Shown one piece after another: positions 32,680 to 42,446 of a stretch of DNA of 48,938 bases. A program made the translations under genes and the position numbers. Position 1 is the first letter of the stretch. The number at the start of each line of letters is the position of its first letter. Source of the DNA: Thermoplasmata archaeon (GTDB lineage: Archaea > Thermoplasmatota > Thermoplasmata > Halarchaeoplasmatales > Halarchaeoplasmataceae). The notes below the pieces were generated by a model. That model did no database searches and was not told the DNA's origin. It saw nothing but the letters and a program-made list of their open reading frames with translations. The stretch spans positions 1 to 48,938 of the forward strand of contig PUNK01000045.1 of the NCBI GenBank assembly GCA_003552585.1, written 5' to 3'.

Positions 32680-32733
32680 AACATATCTGTTTAAAAATGT
32701 TTGGTTTATTTATAATAAACATTTATAATTATC

Positions 32734-35700
32734 CTAATTATGATCATCTTTCTCATCAGTCTTTACTTGAGTTTTTCTATTTCTTTTTGTTATTAAGTAG
32801 AGATTAGTGCTGATCAAACTTAAAATAATAATCATAGAGATCAATAGCAAATAATATCTTTTTAAAGTAGATATCTGTTCGTCATCTTCTTTTTCAACAT
32901 ATAATATCGCCTCATCGCTATGTCCTTCATATTCACCTATTACAGTCCAAGTACCTTCAATTTCAGAAGTGTAACGATTGTCTGTCCATTTTCCTCCAGC
33001 CTCTTCTTCTATATTCCATTCAGTTTCTTGTGTAACATCATCAATTAAATTTCCGAATTTGTCAAAAGCAGTTGCATTATATTTCTGACTATTTCCCGTA
33101 ATAACGACTTCTTCTTGTGGATATATTTCGATATAATATACTTCTCCTGGTGAAACAGTAAAAACCGTATTATCGGATAACTCTCCATAAATTCCCGTTA
33201 CCATCCATTCGCCAGCATATTCCGATTTGTATATATTTTCATTCCAGGATCCCCCAGCCTCGCTTTCAATAGACCAATTTATTTCCTTTGTTATGTCTTC
33301 TATCTCGTTATCGTACCGATCGTACGACGCTGCAGTGAATATCTGTTCCTCTCCTGCAGTGATTAAAGATTCTTCTGGTGAGATCTGGATATAATTTTCT
33401 TCCGCTGGTTCAACTGAAAGGGTTGTTTTGTCGGTCAGCCCTTCATAATAACCTGTTACATTCCAATTTCCAGCATTCTCGGAGGTGAACTCGTTATCAT
33501 CCCATCTGCCACCAGCTTTCTCGTCGATCGACCAGATAGTATCTTCCGTAACATCACCGATCCTTTTATCAAACTCATTGTATGCCACTGCTACAAAATC
33601 TTGTTTATCGCCGGCACTTATATTGTAATTTTCTGGAGATATCTCTATATGATCTACCTCTCCTTGAGTTACTGAAAGGATTGCATTATCCATCAAATCT
33701 CCATATGTGCCGGTTACTTCCCAGGCACCCACATATTGTGATTTATATACGTTGTCTTCCCACTCCCCACCAGCATTTTTCTCTATGTGCCATTCACTCT
33801 CATAAGTTACGTTCCTTACCTTATTTTCGAACATATCGTAAGTGTAGGCCGAAAAGCTCACTTTTTCACCAGAAATTATCGTTTCCTTATCTTGACGGAT
33901 TTTCATATACTCTGGATCACTAACAATTACATGAAAAGTTTCGTATCCCTCAATATCATCGATTATAACCTCGACTTCGTACTCTTTAGCTTCGGTCATA
34001 TTGATCCAGATGTACTCTAAGTAACCTTGATAAAATGTCATATTCTTTCTAACGGTTTTATTATCTATAATGATATAAACTTCGTAATCACCATCCATCA
34101 GATTACCATGTATATCATATGCATCATGTATTACTATAGATGGTTGTTCTCCAGCAGTAATATTGTCTACCGATACATCGAAACTCTCTGCCCAAGGTAC
34201 CATGTGCCTATTGACCCATGGATAATTATCTAGGTTATCCCCTCCTTCGATATAATATGGTTCTTCACCTATACCATCCCCTCTATCCTGTCCATCGTAA
34301 TCCGACCAGTAGTTACCGCCTTTGCCCCCATCGGCAGGATCTCCCTCGTCCCATTGGTTATTCCCATCATCAGATGACTGGTTTACATTTTCCAGAAAAA
34401 CATTATTATAGATCGAGTTGCCATCATCAGATATCATCGTTCCATTATGATTGTGATTTAATATATTATTCTTTATTGTATTATCGGATGTGTCTATATA
34501 TAAACCTGTAGAATGATTGAAGATTTCATTATTTACAATTGTGTTATTTTCACTATTAAATCTGACCTCAATTCCGTATTCGTTATCACTAAGATCATTC
34601 TTCTCGATCAGGTTGTTAGGATGTAACCATAATCTTATCCCATTCGTATTTGATGATATATTATTATTTTTAACAGTATTATTACTAGAACTGATATAAA
34701 TACCAAAGTTTGAGTTATTTTTAACTTCGTTATCTATAACATGATTGTCTGCCCCTCTGTCTCTATATAATCCCACTCCTATGCCATTATCATTTGAATC
34801 TGCGATATTATCAACGATTGAGTTTAGTTCAGATTCGGAAAGAAATATGCCATATCCTCCTCCTGCATCTACAGAATTGTTTTTTGCAATGTTATTTATT
34901 ATTACGTTCGAATCAGACCTCAATAGATTTATTCCTCGATAATTCGATAAAATATTGTTGTCTTCGATCACATTACTATCCGAACGATGGAGTGATAAAC
35001 CATAAGTTTCAGATTTTTCGATATCGTTTCTCAGAACAGAATTATAAAAAGAGCTGGTAAGATATATTCCCCTGTACAAATTTGAATACAAATAATTCTC
35101 GCTTATTTTATTGCCGTACGATGATGCAATATATATCCCAGTACTCCGGGAGTCTCTTCTATTATATGTCGCCCAATTATTCTTAATAAGATTATTGTAA
35201 CCTTGGTTGATATAAAGGCCATGGGTCCCATTTTGGACAGTATTATCTAATATATTATTATCCTTAACATCGGCCAATCTTATCCCTATGGTGCCATCCG
35301 ATAGACTATTTGATTTGAAAGTATTATTATGTGGGCCATAAAGAGCTTGTATACCAAAATGAGTGACGTTCGCAGAATTATTTGAAATGATATTCCATCC
35401 TGATTTCCCTTCAAGATATATATTGCTCCCCATATTATAAGAAAAATTATTGTTATCTATAAGATTGTAAGAAGAAGATACCATTTGTAAGCCTGAGTTT
35501 TCACCTCCTCTTAAATCGTTACTAAATACAACAACACCTTTGGACTGAATAAAATACAACCCATTTTCTTTAACCCGATAAAATTTATTGTGGATCACCA
35601 TATTATTATTTGACCTTGATGATGTTAGTCCATTTATGCTTCCAACTACAGTATTGTTCTTTATTCTATTTCTATATCCCTCGACCAGAGAAATTCCTGT

Positions 35701-38700
35701 TTGGCCTCTGATCACTACGGTTTTTGTTTCATTATATGACCCATAATCATCAGTATGAATGGTGATATTCAAGATCACTTCTCCTGCATAGTGCGGGACC
35801 CAATCTCCTGAATAATATCCGTCGTCCTCTATCTGATCCGGTCCAGAACCGTCATCTCTCAAGATCAAATCTTCTTCATGAGTACTGAAAGATATTTCTA
35901 CCTCAGCGGAAGTGATTGGTCTAATTCCATCTGACAATGAAACATGTATAGGTTTCTTATATCCTATAGAACCGGTGTATCCCCCTTCGATCATAACTCG
36001 TACAAACATTTCATCCGGTTCACCCGTAATAGATCTATAAGCATTGATTCTAGTATCAGATATCGATTTTCCTTCCAAAGAGGTGATTTCATCACCATAT
36101 GAAAGGATATTATTTTTTAATTCATTCATACTTAAGCTGTTGTTGAAAGAGCTTAGTAATCCTAATAATCCCGCCACATGTGGAGTTGCCATAGAGGTCC
36201 CAGTTTTATAACCATACTGGTCGTTACGTTCTGTACTGTATATCCCTGTTCCTGGTGCAGAAACATGTACAGTATTTGGACCGAAGTTAGAAAAACCAGT
36301 CAGATCATCATTTTGGTCAGTCGCGGCCACAGATATCATATTTGTAAGATTGAAAGAAGCAGGGTAAAGTGGATAAATATCATTGTCTTCAGCATAATTA
36401 CCCGCCGCAGCGGTTGAAAGAATACCATGTTCCTGATGTTCTTTAAAAGCTTCATATAATGCATTACTAAAATGATTGGTTCCCCAGCTGTTACTGGTGG
36501 TGACTACGTTTTCACCTTCCAATTTTCTTTCAAGAATAAACTCTAGGCATTCGACAGCTCCGCTCACATTTCCAGTACCGTCAGCACCTATGAATTTCAA
36601 GGCCATTAAACTCACATTCCAATTCACTCCAGTTACACCTATACTATTGTTACCGACCGCTCCAACCGTTCCAGCAACATGAGTCCCATGTCCATGATCG
36701 TCCATGGGATCGTATGATCCATCGATTGCGTTGTAGCCATGATCACCTTGTTCATCACTCCACATATTATCTTCAAGGTCTTCATGCTCGTAATCTATCC
36801 CAGTATCCAAAACAGCCACTATCGATTCTCCACTGCCGGTGGTGTGATTCCATGCCCCAGGTGCATCGATCTTATCCATACCCCATAAAGAATCGAAGTA
36901 GGGATCGTCTGGTATCTCTTCAAGAATTATCTTATAATCTGGCTCAGCAAACCTTACGGAGGGCATATTGTTTAATTGAGTTATCGCTTCATCAGTATTT
37001 TTTCCTTCATCCAATCTAAGCTTAACCACATCAATAAAGGTGAATTCTTTCTCTATATTTGCACCAATACCGCTCTCTATATCCGTTAATACCGATCGTC
37101 CTTTACTATAATCCACACCAACAAGGATTGTATCGTAATCTTCATAACCTGAATAGTTGTCAACAAACTCTTCGCCGTCAAATATGTTGTCCATCAGATC
37201 ATTATCAAAAGATCTACTAGCGTGAAAACCCTTATTATTGTGCTCAAAATTGTTACTATTTATATCATTAGAATAAGAGCTCTCCAAGTATATGCCATAT
37301 TCTCTATTTGTGGAAAGCTTACAATCCTCAATAATGTTTTCATCAGAATATCGCAGCGATATCCCTTTATTTTCATTGTTTGATGATTCTACTCCGCATA
37401 AGTGATTATGTGTTGTTTCAAAAAGATAAATACCGGCTTCATCATTATAGGAAAAACTTCCGTTCAAAACAGTGAAATTTTCACCCCTACGAATATATAG
37501 ACCCTCACGCCCATTGCCGATAGCTAAATTATTTTCTATTCTAGTAGAATAAGAAGAAAGGAAGTATAAACCCTGTCCATCATTATTTTCAAAACTAATA
37601 TTCGAAAGAACATTGTGATCAGAACTCATAAAATAATTACCGATCCTATTATACTTGAATAAACTATCCTGTATCACATTATCATCTGATGAACGAGAAA
37701 AAATACCATAGGTGTTGTTAAAAGCCGTGGTCTGATTTATAAAGTTATTATTAGAATTAATTAGTCCTAATCCATGATTATTATTACCAAACTGATTTTT
37801 ATATATTTCGTTTTTTGAAGAGTATTCTAAAACCAAGCCACTTCTAGAATTGTTCAATAAACTTGTGTTGATAACTGTTGAGTTCGTAACTCTATAAAAA
37901 TAAATTCCATGGCCACTGTTGCCAGTAAAATTGCTATCTGATATCGTTATATTTTCTGAAAATGCTGCAGATAATCCAACGCTCCCATCATGAGAATCAT
38001 GGTCTTGAAAATAAATGTTACTACAGTCAACTACTATGATTTGACCATAAGTTTCATCGATTTCGATATCCTCTTTATCTACTATATACAAAACCGGCTC
38101 TCCGTTGATTGAGTTGTCATCAGTGATGGTATGTGTATTCCAATTGACCAGATTTGGGCCTTGGATATTGATACCTCCGTCTAGCATAGAATTGTTTTTT
38201 AAAGTGATATAAGAACTCCTTAAAAGATAAATAGAATCCTTTTCTGCTGTGATTAGAGAATCGGATATCAAAATTTCATCCGACGATGATAAAAAAATTC
38301 CGTCATCATTTTGGGTTATATTAGAGTTAGTAATGTTGATAGATGAAGAAGCGGAAATAAAAATGCCTTGTCTTGAATTATGTCTAGTTGTTACATTTGA
38401 AATATCGATACCGATCGAATTTTGAATATATATGCCCCTTGAATTATTAATAAGTTCGGAATCTTTTATATTGTTCTGATCGGATCTGTAAAAGTATATA
38501 CCATACTCTAGGTTGTTATATGATTGAATTTCTGATATGTTGCTATAAGTAGTAAATGCAAGTGTTATCCCAATACTTGCATTATGCAATTCGAGATCTT
38601 CTATTTGCATATAGGTACTGTTAGTGATAATAATTTGTCCAAATTGTCCATCAACCTCCATTCCCTCTTTATCTCTCAAATATAACAAAGGCCTTCCCGA

Positions 38701-40182
38701 GACACTATTATTAATCATCACATGACTGTTCCAATAATGTATCATATTTCCTCTAATAGATACTCCGTGGGCATCTAATGTATTGTTATACATCTTAACG
38801 GAGGTGGAAAAAGACATAGATATGGGTTCTTCGTTTCTATGAAATACATTATTCTCTAAAATTATCTCGGACGAACGCTCGAGAGTTAAAACCTGCTGGT
38901 TATAAGATAAGTTAGATCCTTTAAGACTAAACTTTTCTGTTCTTTCTATATGTATACCATTTCTATCATTACCTGTTATCTGACTATTTGACATTGAAAT
39001 ACGATTGGATTCGTAAAGATCTAAACCAGAGATGGAATTCCCTACTAAGCTCATATTTCTCATTGTGTTGTTATAACAATATTTCATCACCAATCCATAG
39101 TAACCTCCAGTGACCGAGACGGAGTTCAATGAACTGTTATGGGTATTATAGAAAAGGACCTTACTAAAATCAATTAAGCTGTTTTCTATTGTGATATTAT
39201 CAGAAAATGCCGTTGTGATCGCATTTCTTCCTTTTTGAAGTTCGACTTCATCTATAACTATATTTGATGTATTTACGAGAATTATCTGTCCATGATCTTG
39301 TGATATAGTTTTATCAGATGTATCACTCAAAAAAAGGATAGAACGACCGTCCAAGGTGTTGTTTTCATCTATATGATTTGATCGCCAGTGTACTTGGTTA
39401 TCAGATTCAATAATTATACCTGCATCTTCCATTTCATTGTGAGAAATGAGATTATTTTGAGAACTTTTAAGATTGATATCAGCCTTATCATTCCGATCTA
39501 ATTTGTTAGAATATACGTCGCTATCGTCGACCCGGACAAAATTTATTCCAGAGCATCTAGATCTAGAGATTTCATTATGGCTTAAATAACACTTTTCAGA
39601 ATCAGCAACATAAATTCCATTTCCTCTACTCAACATTATTCTGTTATGTGACAAATCAATATTGATCGAATTTTCTAATTTTAATGTATCTGAAGAGGAG
39701 GTGTACAAAGTATTGTTTTCAATAGTTATATTGTGTGAATTTCTCACATATAAACCAATCGATCCACCGTGGATTGTATTGTTGAAGATCTTACCATTTG
39801 TTACATTATAAAGAACGATATTACTATTCCACCAGTAATACTCAGAGGAGCCATCAGCATCCTTTATTCTACTCTCGGTCAATTCAAAAAAAGCTGAAGT
39901 GTTTCCGATATATATACCGGCCCCTCTCCTTATAGCGTCTAACTCGACACCTTCAAAGGAATATGGATTCTCTATTGTGCCATCACCCGATATATTCATT
40001 TCATCAAAGTCTGCATCACTATCTATTCTAAAAGATTCGGTTTTTACTTGATAGGATCCCTGGTCATCCCCTTGAATATCTGTTATAATATTATGAGGTT
40101 CATCCTCTTCGATAGAGCTATATCCAATAAAGGAAGAGAAAAAAAGAGAAATTATGATTAAGAATGTGTATATCTTGTTCAT
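32734..40182 (-). CDS. Giant cell-surface protein: beta-helix, subtilisin domain, beta-helix, Ig-like repeats, membrane anchor
   Basis: 2,482 residues. A signal peptide (FLIIISLFFSSFIGYSS) is followed by a right-handed beta-helix of PbH1/NosD type to about 1,020, containing three related modules of about 72 residues (each W..H....N..nG....Y..D...G.QII). A propeptide-like segment (about 1,035-1,100) precedes a complete S8 domain with Asp about 1,125 (VAVLDTGIDYEHEDL), His about 1,165 (GHGTHVAGT) and Ser about 1,329 (GTSMATPHVAG). An Ig-like domain (about 1,390-1,480), a second beta-helix (about 1,490-2,010), one beta-rich domain and four Ig-like repeats of about 87 residues (W.IE..AGG.W....Y.SE.AG.W.VTG.Y) follow. 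One C-terminal helix and the basic TKRNRKTQVK anchor it. It probably faces outward and acts as protease and adhesin. Confidence 0.92.
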   Translation of the reverse strand: MNKIYTFLIIISLFFSSFIGYSSIEEDEPHNIITDIQGDDQGSYQVKTESFRIDSDADFDEMNISGDGTIENPYSFEGVELDAIRRGAGIYIGNTSAFFELTESRIKDADGSSEYYWWNSNIVLYNVTNGKIFNNTIHGGSIGLYVRNSHNITIENNTLYTSSSDTLKLENSINIDLSHNRIMLSRGNGIYVADSEKCYLSHNEISRSRCSGINFVRVDDSDVYSNKLDRNDKADINLKSSQNNLISHNEMEDAGIIIESDNQVHWRSNHIDENNTLDGRSILFLSDTSDKTISQDHGQIILVNTSNIVIDEVELQKGRNAITTAFSDNITIENSLIDFSKVLFYNTHNSSLNSVSVTGGYYGLVMKYCYNNTMRNMSLVGNSISGLDLYESNRISMSNSQITGNDRNGIHIERTEKFSLKGSNLSYNQQVLTLERSSEIILENNVFHRNEEPISMSFSTSVKMYNNTLDAHGVSIRGNMIHYWNSHVMINNSVSGRPLLYLRDKEGMEVDGQFGQIIITNSTYMQIEDLELHNASIGITLAFTTYSNISEIQSYNNLEYGIYFYRSDQNNIKDSELINNSRGIYIQNSIGIDISNVTTRHNSRQGIFISASSSINITNSNITQNDDGIFLSSSDEILISDSLITAEKDSIYLLRSSYITLKNNSMLDGGINIQGPNLVNWNTHTITDDNSINGEPVLYIVDKEDIEIDETYGQIIVVDCSNIYFQDHDSHDGSVGLSAAFSENITISDSNFTGNSGHGIYFYRVTNSTVINTSLLNNSRSGLVLEYSSKNEIYKNQFGNNNHGLGLINSNNNFINQTTAFNNTYGIFSRSSDDNVIQDSLFKYNRIGNYFMSSDHNVLSNISFENNDGQGLYFLSSYSTRIENNLAIGNGREGLYIRRGENFTVLNGSFSYNDEAGIYLFETTHNHLCGVESSNNENKGISLRYSDENIIEDCKLSTNREYGIYLESSYSNDINSNNFEHNNKGFHASRSFDNDLMDNIFDGEEFVDNYSGYEDYDTILVGVDYSKGRSVLTDIESGIGANIEKEFTFIDVVKLRLDEGKNTDEAITQLNNMPSVRFAEPDYKIILEEIPDDPYFDSLWGMDKIDAPGAWNHTTGSGESIVAVLDTGIDYEHEDLEDNMWSDEQGDHGYNAIDGSYDPMDDHGHGTHVAGTVGAVGNNSIGVTGVNWNVSLMALKFIGADGTGNVSGAVECLEFILERKLEGENVVTTSNSWGTNHFSNALYEAFKEHQEHGILSTAAAGNYAEDNDIYPLYPASFNLTNMISVAATDQNDDLTGFSNFGPNTVHVSAPGTGIYSTERNDQYGYKTGTSMATPHVAGLLGLLSSFNNSLSMNELKNNILSYGDEITSLEGKSISDTRINAYRSITGEPDEMFVRVMIEGGYTGSIGYKKPIHVSLSDGIRPITSAEVEISFSTHEEDLILRDDGSGPDQIEDDGYYSGDWVPHYAGEVILNITIHTDDYGSYNETKTVVIRGQTGISLVEGYRNRIKNNTVVGSINGLTSSRSNNNMVIHNKFYRVKENGLYFIQSKGVVVFSNDLRGGENSGLQMVSSSYNLIDNNNFSYNMGSNIYLEGKSGWNIISNNSANVTHFGIQALYGPHNNTFKSNSLSDGTIGIRLADVKDNNILDNTVQNGTHGLYINQGYNNLIKNNWATYNRRDSRSTGIYIASSYGNKISENYLYSNLYRGIYLTSSFYNSVLRNDIEKSETYGLSLHRSDSNVIEDNNILSNYRGINLLRSDSNVIINNIAKNNSVDAGGGYGIFLSESELNSIVDNIADSNDNGIGVGLYRDRGADNHVIDNEVKNNSNFGIYISSSNNTVKNNNISSNTNGIRLWLHPNNLIEKNDLSDNEYGIEVRFNSENNTIVNNEIFNHSTGLYIDTSDNTIKNNILNHNHNGTMISDDGNSIYNNVFLENVNQSSDDGNNQWDEGDPADGGKGGNYWSDYDGQDRGDGIGEEPYYIEGGDNLDNYPWVNRHMVPWAESFDVSVDNITAGEQPSIVIHDAYDIHGNLMDGDYEVYIIIDNKTVRKNMTFYQGYLEYIWINMTEAKEYEVEVIIDDIEGYETFHVIVSDPEYMKIRQDKETIISGEKVSFSAYTYDMFENKVRNVTYESEWHIEKNAGGEWEDNVYKSQYVGAWEVTGTYGDLMDNAILSVTQGEVDHIEISPENYNISAGDKQDFVAVAYNEFDKRIGDVTEDTIWSIDEKAGGRWDDNEFTSENAGNWNVTGYYEGLTDKTTLSVEPAEENYIQISPEESLITAGEEQIFTAASYDRYDNEIEDITKEINWSIESEAGGSWNENIYKSEYAGEWMVTGIYGELSDNTVFTVSPGEVYYIEIYPQEEVVITGNSQKYNATAFDKFGNLIDDVTQETEWNIEEEAGGKWTDNRYTSEIEGTWTVIGEYEGHSDEAILYVEKEDDEQISTLKRYYLLLISMIIILSLISTNLYLITKRNRKTQVKTDEKDDHN

Positions 40183-40318
40183 TTTTTCTTAAACTATAAT
40201 TTAGACTCAATGTACATAACCTTTTTTGTTAAATAGCTGAAATTGCTAAAAAAGTGTTAATCTCTCTAAAAGGACAGAATAAAAATTCATTGGAGCATAT
40301 TAGATAATCGAATGTATA

Positions 40319-40402
40319 GGCCGTGGCCGGGATTCTAGTCAGAAAAACTGTGTTTTTCTAACTGCTCGTTAAAAATCTTATTTTTAACTCGTGAACCCGG
40401 GC
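40319..40402 (-). repeat. Partial tRNA-His 3' copy with a 57-nt T-loop insertion
   Basis: Downstream of tRNA-His on the same strand. The copy repeats exactly 11 nt of the T-arm 5' side (GCCCGGGTTCA, 40392-40402) and 16 nt of the T-arm 3' side and acceptor (AATCCCGGCCACGGCC, 40319-40334). These are contiguous in the real tRNA but here are split by 57 nt (40335-40391). The insert folds into two hairpins: a perfect 9-bp stem (GTTAAAAAT/ATTTTTAAC) and a 12-bp stem with one wobble pair (AGTTAGAAAAAC/GTTTTTCTGACT). No 5' tRNA half accompanies it. Confidence 0.7.
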
Positions 40403-40421
40403 TGGTAAAATAGTTAAAAAA

Positions 40422-40522
40422 GGCCGTGGCCGGGATTTGAACCCGGGCCAGGGGATCCACAGTCCCACATGCTGCCATTGTAGTCTCGACACTATGTGAC
40501 GAGATGGCTACACCACCACGGC
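40422..40522 (-). tRNA. tRNA-His (anticodon GUG) with 28-nt D-loop intron
   Basis: A 101-nt gene; removing 40478-40505 leaves a 73-nt tRNA-His: acceptor GCCGTGG/CCACGGC, discriminator C73, genomically encoded G-1 (40523), D-loop AGCCTGGCA with GG, anticodon loop CUGUGGA, T-arm CCGGG/CCCGG with TTCAAAT. Pair 27-43 is a U-C mismatch. Without intron removal the D-loop would be about 37 nt. Six T follow the 3' end as a terminator (40416-40421). A TATA box is at 40558-40567. Confidence 0.93.
40478..40505 (-). other. Predicted tRNA-His D-loop intron (bulge-helix-bulge-like)
   Basis: The precursor pairs GTAG with CTAC (4 bp), flanked by 3-nt bulges CCA (5') and AAT (3'), with an inner stem TCTCG/CGAGA. 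Cutting each bulge between its second and third nucleotide, the rule for archaeal splicing endonuclease, gives exon ends CC and TGG and exactly a 28-nt intron. The outer exon-exon helix is weak, as in relaxed BHB forms. Confidence 0.75.
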
Positions 40523-40557
40523 CACCACGAACATTCACTGGCAAAAAGGTGGGTTGG

Positions 40558-40567
40558 ATATAAACAT
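40558..40567 (-). promoter_or_regulatory. TATA box of tRNA-His
   Basis: GTTTATATCC on the minus strand, about 36-45 bp upstream of the tRNA 5' end; it would start transcription about 14 nt before G1. Confidence 0.5.
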
Positions 40568-40639
40568 TTTTCTCTTAAAATTTAATATATCATGTAGGAA
40601 CAATATTATTCTCATCATAAATAACAGTAGTGTTATTCT

Positions 40640-41230
40640 TTATAGCAAATGAAATTTCTCGAGTAGTTTTTCTGTTTTCTTCTTTAATTCTTCATGTCTA
40701 TCAATAATAGTTAGAAATAAAATCAGTTTTAATCTAGCTAAAGTAGGATAGCTTATTTCACCGATCTTATCTTGGTTTTCTTCTATCATGTTGTCTGTTA
40801 TTGTATCTAACTCCGTGAATAGTTCAGTCAGATCATCTAACGATTCATCTACTGTATTTTCATCACAAATTTCCATCAGATTCAGAAGCTCTAGAACATT
40901 TTTTGATTGTTCCCTATGCCATTCTTTTCCTAACTTTTCGCTTTGAGGTCCATCTCCAGTCATAGATAGCAAGAAGATATTTGCGGTCCGCCCATACATC
41001 TTCTCAGGTATATGATACTTTTTTCTTTCTCCCGTTACCTGTACGTAACCCGTTTTTTCCAACTTCTTAAGATGACGATAAACAGTTGATTGGTCTTTGT
41101 CTAAGGCCTCTGCAAGCTGAGATATGGACATGTCCTTAACTCCAAGTAGAGACAATATCTTATTCCTGGTATCCTCTACACCGACTTTGATGGAAGGCAT
41201 ATCTCTGATTACCTTAATCTCCTTTCTCAT
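40640..41230 (-). CDS. Winged helix-turn-helix transcriptional regulator (ArsR-like)
   Basis: 196 residues. Residues about 20-75 form a winged HTH (VEDTRNKILSLLGVKDMSIS, then QLAEALDKDQSTVYRHLKKL as the recognition helix, and the wing VQVTGERKKYHI). The rest is helical and acidic, with coiled-coil-like charge patterns, and probably mediates dimerisation or ligand sensing. No metal-binding Cys motif is visible, so metal sensing is not supported. The target is unknown; it lies 80 nt downstream of the SPFH-NfeD pair on the same strand. Confidence 0.87.
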   Translation of the reverse strand: MRKEIKVIRDMPSIKVGVEDTRNKILSLLGVKDMSISQLAEALDKDQSTVYRHLKKLEKTGYVQVTGERKKYHIPEKMYGRTANIFLLSMTGDGPQSEKLGKEWHREQSKNVLELLNLMEICDENTVDESLDDLTELFTELDTITDNMIEENQDKIGEISYPTLARLKLILFLTIIDRHEELKKKTEKLLEKFHLL

Positions 41231-41310
41231 GAGCTACCAAAATATAGACTTCAACATAGATAAACTTTTGGTCGCAGATGCAAACGTTATATCAAGTGCT
41301 TATAACTATC

Positions 41311-42432
41311 TTAGTAATCATCCACCTGCTCTTTAACATCTTCGAGGACTTCTTTGGCAGCCATCTCAGCAGCCTCTTTAGCATCTTCGTCTTCTGCCTT
41401 CTTTTTAGCAGCTTCTTCTATCCTCTCTATCTCTTTCTTCATTTCTTTACGTCCAGGTATCTCTCCAAGTATATCCTCTGCTTTACCGACTATCTCTTCC
41501 ATTTTACTGATATCTGTTGGCGGTCTACTTGGAACTTCTCTTGAAGCACCTAGGTATTCTGAAGCACCTTCAAGCAGTTTTGATATTTCAAATGGGAAGA
41601 TTATCTTAGTTGCTTTACCTCTAGACATGTTCTGCAGCGTTTCCAAAGAAAGATAGGTCAAAGCTTTCTCATCAAGTACCCCTGCACCAAGAGAAAGCAC
41701 ACGCAGTCTCTGTGTTTCACCCTGGGCTTCGAGTATCCTTGCCATCCTACTACCTTCTGCTTCCAGAATTTTACTCTGTCTGAGACCTTCGGCATTAAGG
41801 ATCTTAGATCGTCTGTTACCTTCCGCTTCAAGTATAGCTGACCTTTTCATACCATCGGCTTTAAGGATGGCGGCTCTTCTCTGCCTCTCTGCAGCAGTTT
41901 GTTCTTCCATGGCATCTTTTACCTGGGCTACGGGATCAACTTCTCTGATCTCTACAGACTCTACTCGTACTCCCCATGCATCAGTAGCCTCATCAAGTAC
42001 CTGTCTCAGATGTGTATTTATCCTTTCCCTATTGTACAGTATCTCATCTAGCTCCATATCACCTATTACCGACCTCAATGTGGTCTGAGCAAGATTTATA
42101 GTGGCTGCCTTGTAATTTGTAACTTCAAAATACGCTTTAGTCACATCGATTACCTTTATGTATATGATAGCATCAACATTTGTGGGTGAGTTATCTTTCG
42201 TGATGACTTCTTGTCTAGGAACGTCAAGTACCTGCGTCCTCAAATCAAGTTTTATTACTTGTGATATGAATGGATATACTATATTTACGCCCGGGTTTAA
42301 TACATGCTGAAAATTACCCAATTTGATGTATATCCCTTGTTCATATGGTTGTACAATCCAAAAAGCGGTTCGTCCCGCTACTATGGCAACCAATATTATT
42401 CCTATAACGAGTAATATTATCCATCCTAACAT
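41311..42432 (-). CDS. SPFH/band 7 (stomatin-like) membrane protein
   Basis: 373 residues. A single N-terminal membrane helix (GWIILLVIGIILVAIVAGRT) is followed by the SPFH domain (YEQGIYIKLGNFQHVLNPGV, VLDVPRQEVITKDNSPTNVD, VRVESVEIREVDP). A long coiled coil with repeated ILEAEG-type heptads (EGNRRSKILNAEGLRQSKIL) and a charged helical tail complete it. Stomatin-like proteins form large membrane-associated oligomers and pair with NfeD. The upstream neighbour, 14 nt away, is an NfeD protein, so the two form the usual operon. Confidence 0.94.
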   Translation of the reverse strand: MLGWIILLVIGIILVAIVAGRTAFWIVQPYEQGIYIKLGNFQHVLNPGVNIVYPFISQVIKLDLRTQVLDVPRQEVITKDNSPTNVDAIIYIKVIDVTKAYFEVTNYKAATINLAQTTLRSVIGDMELDEILYNRERINTHLRQVLDEATDAWGVRVESVEIREVDPVAQVKDAMEEQTAAERQRRAAILKADGMKRSAILEAEGNRRSKILNAEGLRQSKILEAEGSRMARILEAQGETQRLRVLSLGAGVLDEKALTYLSLETLQNMSRGKATKIIFPFEISKLLEGASEYLGASREVPSRPPTDISKMEEIVGKAEDILGEIPGRKEMKKEIERIEEAAKKKAEDEDAKEAAEMAAKEVLEDVKEQVDDY

Positions 42433-42446
42433 ATTTCACACTTCTC

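Noticed and set aside
33582-37019. Several plus-strand ORFs of 60-113 codons opposite the giant surface protein
   Set aside because: Short frames antisense to an uninterrupted 2,482-codon gene with clear domains; low-complexity translations.
40335-40544. 69-codon minus-strand ORF across tRNA-His
   Set aside because: It reads through the tRNA gene and the partial copy; the open frame is a by-product of these sequences.
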